This document shows positions 1 through 10,840 of a stretch of DNA of 64,000 nucleotides, piece by piece; position 1 is the first letter of the stretch, and every line of letters starts with the position of its first letter. Source of the DNA: Hypholoma sublateritium FD-334 SS-4 (Eukaryota; Basidiomycota; Agaricomycetes; Agaricales; Strophariaceae). The notes under the pieces were generated by a model. It ran no database searches and was not told the DNA's origin. It saw only the letters and a list, made by a program, of their open reading frames with translations. A program made the position numbers and the translations under genes. The stretch covers positions 1,390,405-1,454,404 of the forward strand of contig KN817518.1 of NCBI GenBank assembly GCA_000827495.1, given 5' to 3'.

Positions 1-113
1 GATCGCTGAACGCCCGTCAAAAAGAGTTACGAAGTCGAGATCACCATCGTGTCGGCGTCCACCAAGTGGCAATCGAATAGGAGTCGGGCGATTTAACGGG
101 GGGAATGTGCGCG

Positions 114-2425
114 CTATATCCTCATCGGACTCCCAGAAGGGGGTAGACGTAATGGCTGCGAGTCTTCGACACGGAGATTTTCCATGCGTAGTGGACTGGA
201 GACGCCTTTCGTCCCAACGCGTCTTCTCCCGAGAAGTGTCGCGCTGTCCATGTCGAGCTCGAAATTCTTGTGACCCACTCTTCCTTTCGATCGGGCTGAA
301 GCTCCGTGAGGTGTGGCAGTGGTGTTCTTACCCCGCCCTTGATCCCGAACACCTGCCCTGCCTTCCATTACGTCCGTCTTCTGCTGGCGCTGTGGCTCGA
401 CCACCGTCCTTGAGGCGTGCGCAGGAGCCTTCCCTTCTTGTCGCCTGTTGTGCTCAATATCACTTTCTTCGTCGCTATTGTAGCTCACTTGTTCTTCATC
501 GTCCTCCTCTTCATTCAATCCCGTTAGATAGCCGCGTACGCCAGCGCCGCCGCGTCCGTTGTATTTTCGCCGTCTGGCGCCTTCTTCCTCCATTCGATGC
601 ACAGCGTATGTGATATCGAAAGCTTCTTTGAGGACAGCAATGCCAGGACTACGGCCATCATGGCCACGACCGCCGCGGGCAGCGGACAGTAAGGGCGAGT
701 CCATAGGTTGTGCAGACAGAAGATCCTTGGAATTTCCGTATGCAAAGGGTGTCGGTGGAGGGGGAGGTGCGGGTGCGGCGTTACACCAGGGATGCGCCAG
801 AAATTCGTCGATGGTATATCTTTGAGCTGGATCGACGCATAGTAGATGTGTGATCAAGTCCTTCGCTGGAGAATATATTCGTCAGATATGCACGCAAGAC
901 GGTTAAAACGATGCAAATTACCAGGATGACTGATGTCGTCCCACCATGGACTTAGAAACGTGTAATACCCTTTGGCAACCTTTTCCGTGAGGACATTGAT
1001 GCTTTCATCGTAGAACGGAGGGAACCCGCACAGAAGTGTGTATAAAACACATCCTAGTGCCCACATATCGACGCTCTTGCTATATCGCTCGTCTTTGACT
1101 ATTTCTGGTGCTGTGTAGCCGACGGTTCCGCAAGGCGTCATAGTTTCCTCGTTCCACACAACCTTGCTAAGTCCAAAGTCGGCGATCTTGACGCGACCTA
1201 TACCGCCACCTCCAACGCCGGGGATGAATTCACCCTCATCTTCCTTGTCTTCATCGTAAGGACGTCGAATAGGGTTCTTGGAGGGGACGAGTTCAATGCG
1301 CTCGAAAAGGAGATTTTCAGGTTTGATATCTCGATGGACGACGCCACGCTCCTCATGGAGATATCGAATGCCCTGTGCGACCTGGAGAATGACGTGTCTG
1401 GATAGATTTTCGCTGAAATAGGTGAGCTTGACGATTTGATGGAAAAGCTCCCCGCCTGCCATCACTGTAATGACATCATCGATATGAGAATGACGACATT
1501 GGATGATGGTTGCCTACATTCCAGGACGAGGAAATAATGCTCCTCTGACTCTGAAAAGGAGAATAGCTTGACGATGGATGGATGTGAAGTGCCGCGCATA
1601 ATCTGGACCTCTGAGCAATCTGTTAAGAAAAAATCATGGATTAAAAGGGCCTACACGGACCTTTCAGAATATTTGCGCGCTGATCAGACGGAATCAAGTT
1701 AGAATCGTGACTGCATGTATCACGAAACAACAATTAAAAGGCACCTCTGTAACGCGCGGCTTCTTCTTAAACTGGGCGTTCAAGTGTTTCTCGCCCGCCT
1801 GAGAGGGAGAATGAAGACCGCGCGTAAGGGTAGAGTTGAAGAAAGGACGAAACGTCAGTGAACTGACTGAAGGCAAGAAAAAGCAGTCGATGCGACAGAG
1901 AAATCGTTGCACATACCTGGGACGCATTCAGCTCCAGCTTTCGGACGACCTTGACTGTGTTCCGAATGAGAAGAGAAGCAGGGTTTACGGAAGCGATACT
2001 GACTGGCGAGGGGCTTTCCTGTACTATTTTCGATGGCTCGATAAACGTTGGAGAAGGCTCCGCTTGAATAGAGATCAGTGCGGGCCGCAAACAAAACGGT
2101 GAGGTGAGACTGACTCTCCCATCTTGTCTGTGAGTTCGTAGCCCTCGAGGCCCTTGTAGACGGGCATATTTGATTTCTGGCGGCGCTCCTCCTTGACGAT
2201 GAGTTCTGCGGCATGCTTCGCTTCTGGCGGGGTCGCGAGAGGGAGTGGGTGCTGTTGACGTAAGCCACGTGAATCGGATTCAGGGTGCGGGGGCTCTGGG
2301 CTGGCCTTGGCGACGTTGTTGTGGTTGCGGCCGTGGCGGATGAGATCTACGAGGGGTTGGAAGGGGGCTCTGTGGTGGTGGGGGACGGACATACTTTTGA
2401 ATGCATCCACAAGTGCGGGGGCCAT
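114..2425 (-). CDS. CAMK-group Ser/Thr kinase, RCK2/Srk1-like
   Basis: Multi-exon gene. An N-terminal extension with His- and Pro-rich stretches leads to the segment MPVYKGLEGYEL typical of the RCK2/Srk1 family. Spliced exons then give a glycine loop (GDGAFSNVYRA), the ATP-binding lysine in AIKVVRK, catalytic HRDIKPENLL, Mg-binding DFG (KIADFGLS) and the APE-type motif TAPEIV. About 200 C-terminal residues are low-complexity and acidic or basic. In yeasts this family acts downstream of the stress MAPK (Hog1/Sty1) and affects translation and cell-cycle progress; that role here is inferred from family. The start at 2425 is the first in-frame ATG. The gene is head to head with PRP31, with 149 bases between the starts. 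A long insert between HRD and DFG (about residues KNPIRRPYDEDKEDEG) is acidic and may be lineage specific. Confidence 0.85.
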
Positions 2426-2574
2426 CGTATTTAAAATTGAAAGCCAAGCAACGCGGTTGGCAAGTTATGCGTTCCACCAACCCCGATGACTTCATCTGAC
2501 AAACAATCAATGACGACACTCTCCCCACCCAATCGCTTCCCACGCTGCCCCCCTTCACGTGTCCTCCTACCACC

Positions 2575-4720
2575 ATGAGCGGCTTAGCAGACGAACTCCT
2601 TGCAGATCTCCAGGGGCTCTCGGGTGATGAAGAGGAGCAAGAGGAGGACCCCCCTGCTGCGGAGACCGTTGCCCCATCCAATGGCCTGAAACGCAAGGCT
2701 GTCGGAGCAGACATCGATCTGTCTGACGACGAGGACGACGAAGAGGACGAGGACGCGGCAGAAGGAGAAACCGCCAAAGGTGCCGATGGAAAGGCAATCG
2801 AGGTCGGCGGCCTCGTGCTGGAAGGCGGTGTAAAGCCTGCAGACGAACTCGACGCGGAGGATGTGCAGCGCATGGAGCTCGGTGGCATCGAGGATGTCAG
2901 CAAAGTCGCCAAGCTCGAAGGAAGCAAGCGCATGAACGAGATTCTCAAGGTGAGCGCGTCGTTTATGCACTCACACTTGCATATTCAATGTACTGTCATG
3001 TAGGACATTGAGAACTACCAGGCCAACCCAACCCCCAATGCCCAGATGGCGCTACCGGCCCATCTCAACCCAGAGTACAACGTCATCGTGCAGGCCAACA
3101 ACTTGTCCGTCGACGTTGACAACGAAATCCTAGTTGTACACAAGGTCAGTGCACTTCCACTCACCGCATACTTATCAGCTCAATTTTTGTCCAGTTCATT
3201 CGAGATCATTATTACCCGCGTTTCCCAGAGCTTGAGCAACTTGTCACCGATCCAACCATGTACATTCGCTCCGTGCGCGCTCTCGCCAACTCCGAGGTTA
3301 GTTTTATCAACTACGGACGCGCCATAATACTCACCCATATCTTCTAGGAACTTGCAAAGGTCAACCTCCAAGGCGTTCTTCCGCCTGCCATTATCATGAG
3401 TGTCGTTGTGACCTCCACGACAACCTCTGGAAAACTCCTTGCCGATGCCGAATGGACGGCCGTTCAACGGGCCTGCGACCTCGCCGACCGACTGGAAGAA
3501 GCCCGTAAAAAAGTGTGTTGACCCGTTCCCTTGCATAGATGGAGTTCTCACCTTTCCCGCCAGATTTTCATGTATGTCAGTTCCCGAATGAACGTACTTG
3601 CACCCAACCTATCTGCTATTGTTGGCACCACCACAGCCGCGAAATTGCTCGGAGTGGCTGGCGGACTTGCTGGCCTAGCAAAAATGCCGTCTTGTAATGC
3701 CCATGTGCGTATCATACAATCATTCGTAAAATAACGGCTCACCGAAAGCAAAAAAAACAGCTCCTTGGTGCCCAAAGAAAGATCACCGCCGGCTTCTCAA
3801 CGGCGACACAAAAGCGCCACACAGGATTCATCTTCCAGTCCGAGCTCGTATCGTCGACCCCGCCCGAATACCAACTCAAAGTGCAGCGCACAGTCGGCGC
3901 TAAGTGTGTCTTGGCAGCGCGTATGGACCTGGAGCGTTCAAGACGAGACGGTTAGTCATCATTTTATACGCTTTTAACTTAGTATAACACCCGTAATTTA
4001 GGCACTTACGGCGAAAGTCTTCGGGACAAAATTGAAAAGCACATCGACAGGCTAGCGGCACCTCCACCATCAAAGGTTATCAAGGCACTGCCCATTCCAG
4101 GCGATGGCCCCAAGAAGCGCCGCGGAGGTAAAAGGTGCGGGTCGTTTTTGGAAACCAGCATTTATGCTCGGGTAGCCTTCGGCGAATTACTCATACACGC
4201 TTACCAGAGCCCGGAAGGCTAAGGAGGCCTATGCGCAGACCGAGCTGCGCAAACTGCAGAACCGGATGGTTTTCGGCGAGGCTGAGGAGGAGGTCGGTGC
4301 CTTCGACCAGACCAAGGGATTGGGCATGATTGGTGTGAGCACGGGCAAGGTCCGCGCGGGGTTGGGCGAGGCCAAGAGTCGAGGTGCGTTCTACAACGGC
4401 ATGCAGCATTGCTGGGTCATGGAAACTTGTTTCATCTAGCGAAAATGTCGAAGGCGAACAAGCTAAGGACAGCGGCTCTTACACGCTCTGCGCAGCAGTC
4501 GCAGAGCTCGTCGAGCGCGGGTACGGCGACGTCTTTGAGTGTCACCCCTTCCCAAGGTCAGGCTACACGTTTGATTACTCCTCAACATGTGTCATACTGA
4601 CTGGCCATCTCAGGCTTTGAGTTGACCAATCGCAACACACGATTACAGCAAGCGAAAGAGGCCAATCAGAAGTGGTTTGCTGGTGGAGCTTTCTCATTTG
4701 TAGGGCAGAAGGGAGCTTAA
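2575..4720 (+). CDS. PRP31: U4/U6 snRNP assembly factor Prp31
   Basis: Spliceosomal protein that bridges U4 snRNA/Snu13 and U6-U5 during tri-snRNP assembly in the nucleus. About ten exons. The acidic N-terminus ([15 protein letters not shown]) leads into the coiled-coil/NOP region, with [19 protein letters not shown], then the NOP core around [19 protein letters not shown] and the [10 protein letters not shown] segment that contacts RNA and Snu13. The C-terminal Prp31-specific part contains KKRRGGKR and ends in [18 protein letters not shown]. Order and sequence match the family well. It is tail to tail with ISU1 (227 bases between) and shares its upstream region with the kinase on the other strand. 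No damage is seen. Confidence 0.95.
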
Positions 4721-4947
4721 TCTTTTTTTATGCTGATGTTGATTGCTTTGGCTTGTGTGTATGAAGATTATATCAATAGATCTAATTGGTTTTTGTAGTT
4801 GCCTGTGGCCAAGAAATAAGGGCAAGAGGACTTTGTAGTGGTATGCATAAAACAACTGTTGTACAGATGACAAATAAAAAGGATGACTATGTGCGAATGT
4901 GTATGTAGTGATAATTTTCAGCGGGCAGAACAAGAAGGTAGACCAGA

Positions 4948-5723
4948 TTATGTCTGGTGCTGGGTAGCAGACGGTGTCTCTGCTGCTGGTGTCTGTGAGA
5001 CGTGGATGAAGTCGGTCTTCTGTGCACTTGCTCGCTTAGAGCGATAGTCGCGAATTGCCGAGCGAATGGCATCTTCGGCCAACACTGAAGAAAATTGTAA
5101 GACCGAGAACGAAAATATGTCGCGAAGAACTCGTGTACTCACTTGAGCAATGAAGCTTTACCGGGGGTAGGCATAGCTCTTTGGCAATCTCGGTGTTCTT
5201 GATTTTGCCCGCCTCGTCGAGGGACAGACCCATGACGCGCTCAGTCATATATGAGCTGGACGCGATGGCGCTGCCGCAGCCAAAGGTCTTGAACTTGACA
5301 TCCGAGATGATACCATTGTCGTCGACACGAATCTGGAGTTTCATAACATCGCCGCAACTGTGGAAAAAGAAGGATGCCGGTTAGCTCCGCATTATGACGA
5401 CGGGCAACAAGGCGATAGCAGTGGGAGTGGAGACCCCCAGTGTATGTGGAAAGGACGGCTGACTCACGCTGGGGCGCCTACGAGGCCTGTGCCGACGTCG
5501 ATGTCACCTTTGGGGAGAGAGCCCACCTGTGATGCAGTTATCAGATAAAGGAGTCCCGTGTTGGTCCAGACTCAAAATGGGCCCCACATACGTTTCTAGG
5601 CCTCTCGTAGTGTGAAATGACTTTCTCATGGTAGCCACGGGCGGCAACAGGGCGCAGCAGGGCTCTGGAGACGGTAGGGCGGGGGGGAGCGAGGATGGTC
5701 TTGCGGAGGGCGGATTGGAACAT
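4948..5723 (-). CDS. ISU1: Mitochondrial Fe-S cluster scaffold IscU/Isu1
   Basis: Scaffold on which [2Fe-2S] clusters are built in the mitochondrial matrix from cysteine-desulfurase sulfur. Four exons. The N-terminus [20 protein letters not shown] is Arg-rich and amphipathic, as expected for a targeting peptide. [20 protein letters not shown] starts the mature part. All three cluster cysteines are present once spliced: [12 protein letters not shown] (codon split by an intron), [15 protein letters not shown] and [13 protein letters not shown]. The usual LPPVK chaperone-binding motif is present. The last 25 residues are a divergent Gln/Thr-rich tail. It is head to head with TAF9 (211 bases). 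IBA57, another Fe-S assembly factor, lies about 10 kb away. Confidence 0.95.
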
Positions 5724-5934
5724 GACGGTGAGGTGAAAAGGAAAGTCGGCCGTGTGCTCCCATTAGTCCCCTGGCTTTGTCAGGATTCATTCCAGCCACT
5801 CACACGCCCACGGGACGCTCATTGGCTGGCTCGCGCGGCAGCCAATCACATCAGTCCGCGGGTCAGGGGGAGCAGCCAAATACGCGTCATCACCTTTGCG
5901 CACGCACCTCACGGCCGGCCACCAACCTCTCGCC

Positions 5935-6806
5935 ATGTCGCGCGCCGCAGACAATCTGCCCTCCACTGCGAGGGCCATCGCTCTCCTCCTCTCCGCCGCG
6001 CCGTCCGTTCAGGACGTCCAGCCCGGCGTCATCCACCAGCTGCTCGAGTTTGCGCACCGCTACACGTCCCAGGTCCTCACGGACGCAAGCGTCTATGCCG
6101 AGCATGCTGGCCATGCCGGGAAGATCGACATGGACGACGTCACACTCGCCGTCCAAGCACGCGTGGGCTGGGAGTTTGGCGGCCGCGTGCCCAAGGAGGT
6201 GCGTCATCCATTCATACGCGCGTATTTACGCGGACGCTCAGTCCACGGAATCTGCAGTACATCCTCTCCCTTGCCGCGGACGTGAACGCGGTGCCACTAC
6301 CCGCGGTATCAGAGGTATTTGGTGTCCGCCTGCCCCCGAACTCGGAGTGTCTCTCTTCCATCGACTTTGACCTCGTCCCGAACAAGCCGCCGCCCGGCGT
6401 CAAGCAGTTCGACGAGGAAATCGAGGAAATCGAAGAATCGGAATCAGAGTCGGAAGAGTACGAAGAGGACGTCGACATGGACCGCCCCGCGGCCCGTCCA
6501 CACGCCAATGGCACGCCGTCAACGATGGCCTCGCAGGAGCCGCCCGTACGCGAGGAGGCGCCGTTCCCCATAAGCGCAATAGCCACGCCCTCGGACATTG
6601 ACATGATCGGTACTCCCGCGCACGGAATGCGTATGGAGACCGAGGAGGGCAGCGATGGAGCTGACGACGATGAAGAAGGTCTCTTTGCAGGCGGCGACGA
6701 CGAAGAGGAAGAGAGCGACGCCATGGAAGAGGTCTCGACTGCCTTGGTGGAGAATAATACCAACGGCGTGAAACGAAAATTGGTGGAAGAAGACGATTAC
6801 GACTAA
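5935..6806 (+). CDS. TAF9: TFIID/SAGA subunit TAF9
   Basis: Two exons, 5935-6198 and 6258-6806, give 270 residues. The first exon is a histone fold of the TAF9 type: ARAIALLLSAAPSVQDVQPG, then HRYTSQVLTDASVYAEHAG and IDMDDVTLAVQARV. The second continues with the conserved YILSLAADVNAVPLP and LPPNSECLSSIDFDLVPN. The C-terminal half is a strongly acidic low-complexity tail ending in VKRKLVEEDDYD. TAF9 pairs with TAF6 in TFIID and SAGA. An upstream frame runs open through the start, but the histone-fold exon begins at the ATG at 5935, which follows a GCC context. Confidence 0.92.
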
Positions 6807-7691
6807 TACCCATCCCGCCATGGTCTGTCCTTTCATTGTCTCAATACCAAGGACATTGTACTGTACTCATGTATCTTGTAAAGACCTCTAATGCCACGCA
6901 TTTATTGCAAATCCAATCAAACTCTTCCATATACAATAATGATTTCCAGAATAAATACTCGCTGCATATATCTTCGTTCCGGAATTTCCTTATGGCCTAG
7001 CTGGATCGCGAAAGTTGCTTCTACGCTCAGTACGTCACCTTCCTTCTTCAAAAATAACACATTAGGTCTCATGACACTACCATAAGAACGACGTGTTGTC
7101 CACCGCTCCGTCGTCTATCGCTGAAGAAATGTTGAAGAGTGGAGTAACCTCGGATTTCGAGTCATGAATACCACTCGAGACATACAAATTATCAGTATTT
7201 GAAAGCTCGACCATAGTATCTTCGGTCTCGCCCAGCCCTCTTCCAATTTAATTTTTCAAGGCACAAAATATAGTAAGAGGCCTTGCCTTCTTTCTCGGAT
7301 CTCAAGTCTCTTCACGTCTCCCGCGAAGATGACAATTTAACAAACAGCCTTGATTACTGTTCAACAAGCATAGTTCTTTTCTTACGCACCTCGTCTCGCG
7401 GCCCGCACAGCAATCACCCCGTGATTCAAGGACAACATTACAATATTTCTAGTCCGCTCCACATCGCCCGGATTCCGTTTGCTAGGACGCCTATATGCAC
7501 TCTACGGCCTCAAAGAATTTGTAAGTGTCCCCGAAGAACACATTTCCGACTTCTTTCCATGTGCAAGACGGGAAAGACGTCCGGACCGTGATCTTTGTCC
7601 GTCATGCAGCGGACTGTAGAGCAATTATTCTGGCGGTATAAAAGGCCCAAAAATCCGTGTATGTTGCCCCCCAGACGCGTTTTCAGTCACA
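6807..7691. other. Intergenic: TAF9 tail and beta-xylosidase promoter
   Basis: I find no gene here. The left part is A/T-rich and probably holds the TAF9 3' end. The right part is the upstream region of the beta-xylosidase gene, with a TATA box close to its start. Confidence 0.6.
7637..7644 (+). promoter_or_regulatory. TATA box of the beta-xylosidase gene
   Basis: TATAAAAG lies 48 bases before the ATG at 7692 and 28-40 bases before a plausible start of transcription. A strong TATA box suits an inducible secreted enzyme. Confidence 0.6.
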
Positions 7692-10155
7692 ATGAACCGT
7701 CAGTTTAAAGCTTTTCTGGTCGCCTACTTTGTAGGTCGCGCCGCCGCCCTTGTTTACACCTTCCCGGACTGCACGGTCGCCCCTCTCAAAGGAAATGCAG
7801 TGTGCGACCTAACCAAGGATCCAATCACTCGCGCCCAGGCTATTATCAGCGAGTTCACAGTCGACGAGCTGATGGCGAACACCGTGAACTTGTCCCCAGG
7901 CGTGCCGAGATTAGGACTTCCTTCCTACCAGTGGTGGTCTGAAGCGCTTGTAAGTTATTTTTATTCCGTAACTTACGCTCGGGCGCTAAGTACTAACATG
8001 TACCTAGCACGGCGTCGCCAATAGCCCAGGTGTTACTTTTGCAAGCCCAGGGTCAAACTTCAGTTTCGCCACCTCGTTCCCTCAGCCCATCTTGATGAGC
8101 GCAGCTTTCGACGACCCCCTCATTAAAGAGGTCGCCACAATCATCAGTACCGAAGCTCGTGCATTTAACAACTTCGGCCGCGCCGGAATCGATTTCTTCA
8201 CGCCGAATATCAACCCTTTCAAAGACCCGCGCTGGGGGCGTGGTCAGGAAACTCCTGGAGAAGACCCGTTCCACATCTCCCAATATGTTTTCAACCTTAT
8301 CCAAGGCCTGCAGGGAGGCCTGGACCCAGAACCGTACTTCAAGGTCATCGGTGACTGCAAGCACTTTGCTGCGTACGATCTGGAGGACTGGGATGGCAAC
8401 AACCGCATGTCCTTCAACGCCATCGTGACGACGCAGGACTTGAGCGAATTTTACTTGCCGCCTTTCCAGAGCTGCGTGCGGGACGCCAAGGTCGCCTCCG
8501 TCATGTGCAGCTACAACTCGGTCAACGGCATCCCATCATGCGCGAATTCGTACCTGCTGCAGTCTATTCTGCGCGACTACTGGGGCTTCGACAATAAAGG
8601 GCGCTGGGTCACCTCGGATTGTGACGCTGTCGACAACATTTTCAGCACACATCACTACACAGCCACTTATCCGGAAGCTGTGGCGGACGCACTGTTGGCC
8701 GGGACGGACATCGACTGCGGAACTGCATATTCGCTCCATTTGCCCGACGCATTCAACCAATCTCTGATCACCAGGCCCGATCTCGAGCAAGCGCTGGTTA
8801 GGCAATATTCGTCTCTCGTCAGGTACGAGATATTATTATCCTCGACCATCGATAGTGACTGAATTATTCTTAAGACTTGGCTTCTTCGATCCCCCGAGTA
8901 TTCAGCCTTATCGCCAGCTCGATTGGTCTAACGTCAATACCCCGAACGCCCAAGCCCTTGCTTATCAGGCTGCCGTCGAAGGCATCACCCTTCTCAAGAA
9001 CGACGGCACGTTGCCCCTCAAAAAGTCGATCAAGAGCATAGCCTTCGTCGGGCCATGGGCCAATGCAACAACTTCGATGCAAGGAAACTACGAGGGCATC
9101 GCGCCGTTTCTCGTCAGCCCCGTCCAGGGTGCCATCAACGCAGGGTTCCAGGCGACCTTCACCGAGGGCACCAACATGACTGGCACGTCCACCGATGGAT
9201 TTGCGGCCGCGCTCGCGGCGGCCAGTATTGCTGACGCCATTGTGTACGCGGGAGGCATTGACGAAACCGTCGAGAGCGAAGGAAACGATAGGATGGCAAT
9301 CAGCTGGCCAGGCGTCCAACTCGAACTAGTCGCCCAGCTTTCAGCATTGAAGAAGCCTCTCGTGGTCGTGCAATTCGGAGGTGGCCAGGTCGACGGAACG
9401 GCGCTCAAGAATAACACACAGGTGCCGTCGATCCTTGTTGCTCACTCGGGCCGTACGCTGATTCTTATTTGGGACAGGTGAATGCAGTCCTATGGGCTGG
9501 GTACCCAGGCCAGAGCGGTGGCACTGCCCTGGCAGATATTTTGACCGGAAAGGCCGCGCCGGCAGGGCGCCTGACGACTACGCAGTACCCTGCGGACTAC
9601 GTCAACGAGGTCCCTATGACCGATATGACTCTGCGGCCCAGCACCACGAACCCCGGCCGCACCTACGTCTGGTTCACAGGCACTCCCGTCTTCGAGTTCG
9701 GCCACGGCCTTCATTACACCAAATTTGCTCTGTCATGGGCGAGCTCGCTCCCATCGAAATATGAGATCCCGAAAGTTTCCTTTGCGCAGAACAAGCTTGT
9801 CGATCTCGAGGTCTTCGACACGTTTAACGTCGGGGTTAGGAACACCGGAAAGGTTACTTCAGACTACGTCGCCCTTCTCTTCCTCAGCGGTAACGGCGGG
9901 CCTGCGCCTCTGCCCAACAAGCGCCTGGTGTCCTACACGCGCTTGCATCAAATTCCAGCCGGAAGGCAGTCGACGGCCGCGTTGAAGGTGACGCTGGGAT
10001 CGGTCGCGCGTGCCGACACAAATGGCGACCTCTGGGTCTTCCCCGGAACATACCAAGTTACAGTCGACACTGGCGCAGAAGTCTCGCTCACGCATCAATT
10101 TGAGTTGGTCGGCGAAGCCGTGCAAATTTCTAGTTTCCCGCAGGATTCATCTTAG
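7692..10155 (+). CDS. Secreted GH3 xylan 1,4-beta-xylosidase
   Basis: Four exons (7692-7949, 8008-8822, 8875-9421, 9478-10155) give 765 residues. An N-terminal signal peptide (about residues 1-20, hydrophobic FLVAYFVGRAAALVY) is followed by the GH3 N-terminal barrel with PRWGRGQETPGEDP, the KHFAAYDLE segment and the nucleophile motif VTSDCDAV (Asp about residue 290). The second GH3 domain has the ITLLKNDGTLPL and LWAGYPGQSGG motifs, and the C-terminus is an FnIII-like domain with FEFGHGLHYT. Xylosidase rather than glucosidase is judged from TPNINPFKDPRWGR and the overall order, as in fungal Bxl enzymes. It releases xylose from xylo-oligosaccharides outside the cell. A pentitol dehydrogenase gene lies 7 kb downstream. 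Confidence 0.93.
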
Positions 10156-10276
10156 GGCATGGGCCGTTCATTCATTCCGTGAGCGCGATCAGGATCTTGT
10201 TCTCAAAAAATCATTCATATTTGCATGTCCCGTGGGGTAGTAATACACTCGGATTGATGGATTGAAGATGTATGAA

Positions 10277-10840
10277 TCATTTCGCAGGTGAATCATGCCA
10301 CAAGCATTGAGAAACGGCGTTCAAGTCGTTGTATGAAGCTGTATTAATTAATGAATTAATGAATGAAACACGAAGCGACGGCAATATACACACTTCACTC
10401 TCGGGTCTCAATTTTCCATGGCCGGCAAGAAAAGCAGCTCCGGAATCTGCCCATACTTGATACCGTACGAGCTTCAACTCGTCGTCAAAGTCCAGCGTGT
10501 AGGTGAAGATTTCGTCCCATGACTGCCCCGTGCTGAGCCAGGTGAACGTTGCGGCCCCTTTAACCGACACTTTCATCGTTTCAGAATCCACCAGATATTC
10601 AGAAAATGACATGTTGTTGTAGGACAAAAGAGATCCGATGAGCTCGAAATACTGCCGTATCCCAGATTTTCCTTTGAACGGTTTGCCGAGGAAGGCCGCG
10701 AGGACGGGTAGCCCATACTCGATAGCCGAGACTTCATGCGTTGCTGAAAAGTATGAGAGAAGAGTTTGCACGTCTTGTTTCTCCGAGAAAGCGTCGCAAA
10801 AAGTCTGCGCAGACCGCAGGAGCTTGTCTCTGGAAGGCAT
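10277..10840 (-). CDS. NTF2-like/SnoaL-fold protein
   Basis: One long exon encodes MPSRDKLLRSAQTFCDAFSE and about 150 further residues with the pattern of small NTF2-like (SnoaL) proteins: an N-terminal helix pair, GIRQYFELIGSLL, then strands such as VKGAATFTWLSTGQSWDE and LKLVRYQVWADSGAAFLAG. Such proteins are common in fungi; some bind or isomerise small molecules, but no substrate can be named here. The 3' end is uncertain. Reading through gives a stop at 10277, while an intron beginning GTGTGT after PESE and ending ACAG would give a short tail LHTTT and a stop near 10317. The gene is tail to tail with the beta-xylosidase. Confidence 0.75.
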   Translation of the reverse strand: MPSRDKLLRSAQTFCDAFSEKQDVQTLLSYFSATHEVSAIEYGLPVLAAFLGKPFKGKSGIRQYFELIGSLLSYNNMSFSEYLVDSETMKVSVKGAATFTWLSTGQSWDEIFTYTLDFDDELKLVRYQVWADSGAAFLAGHGKLRPESEVCILPSLRVSFINSLINTASYNDLNAVSQCLWHDSPAK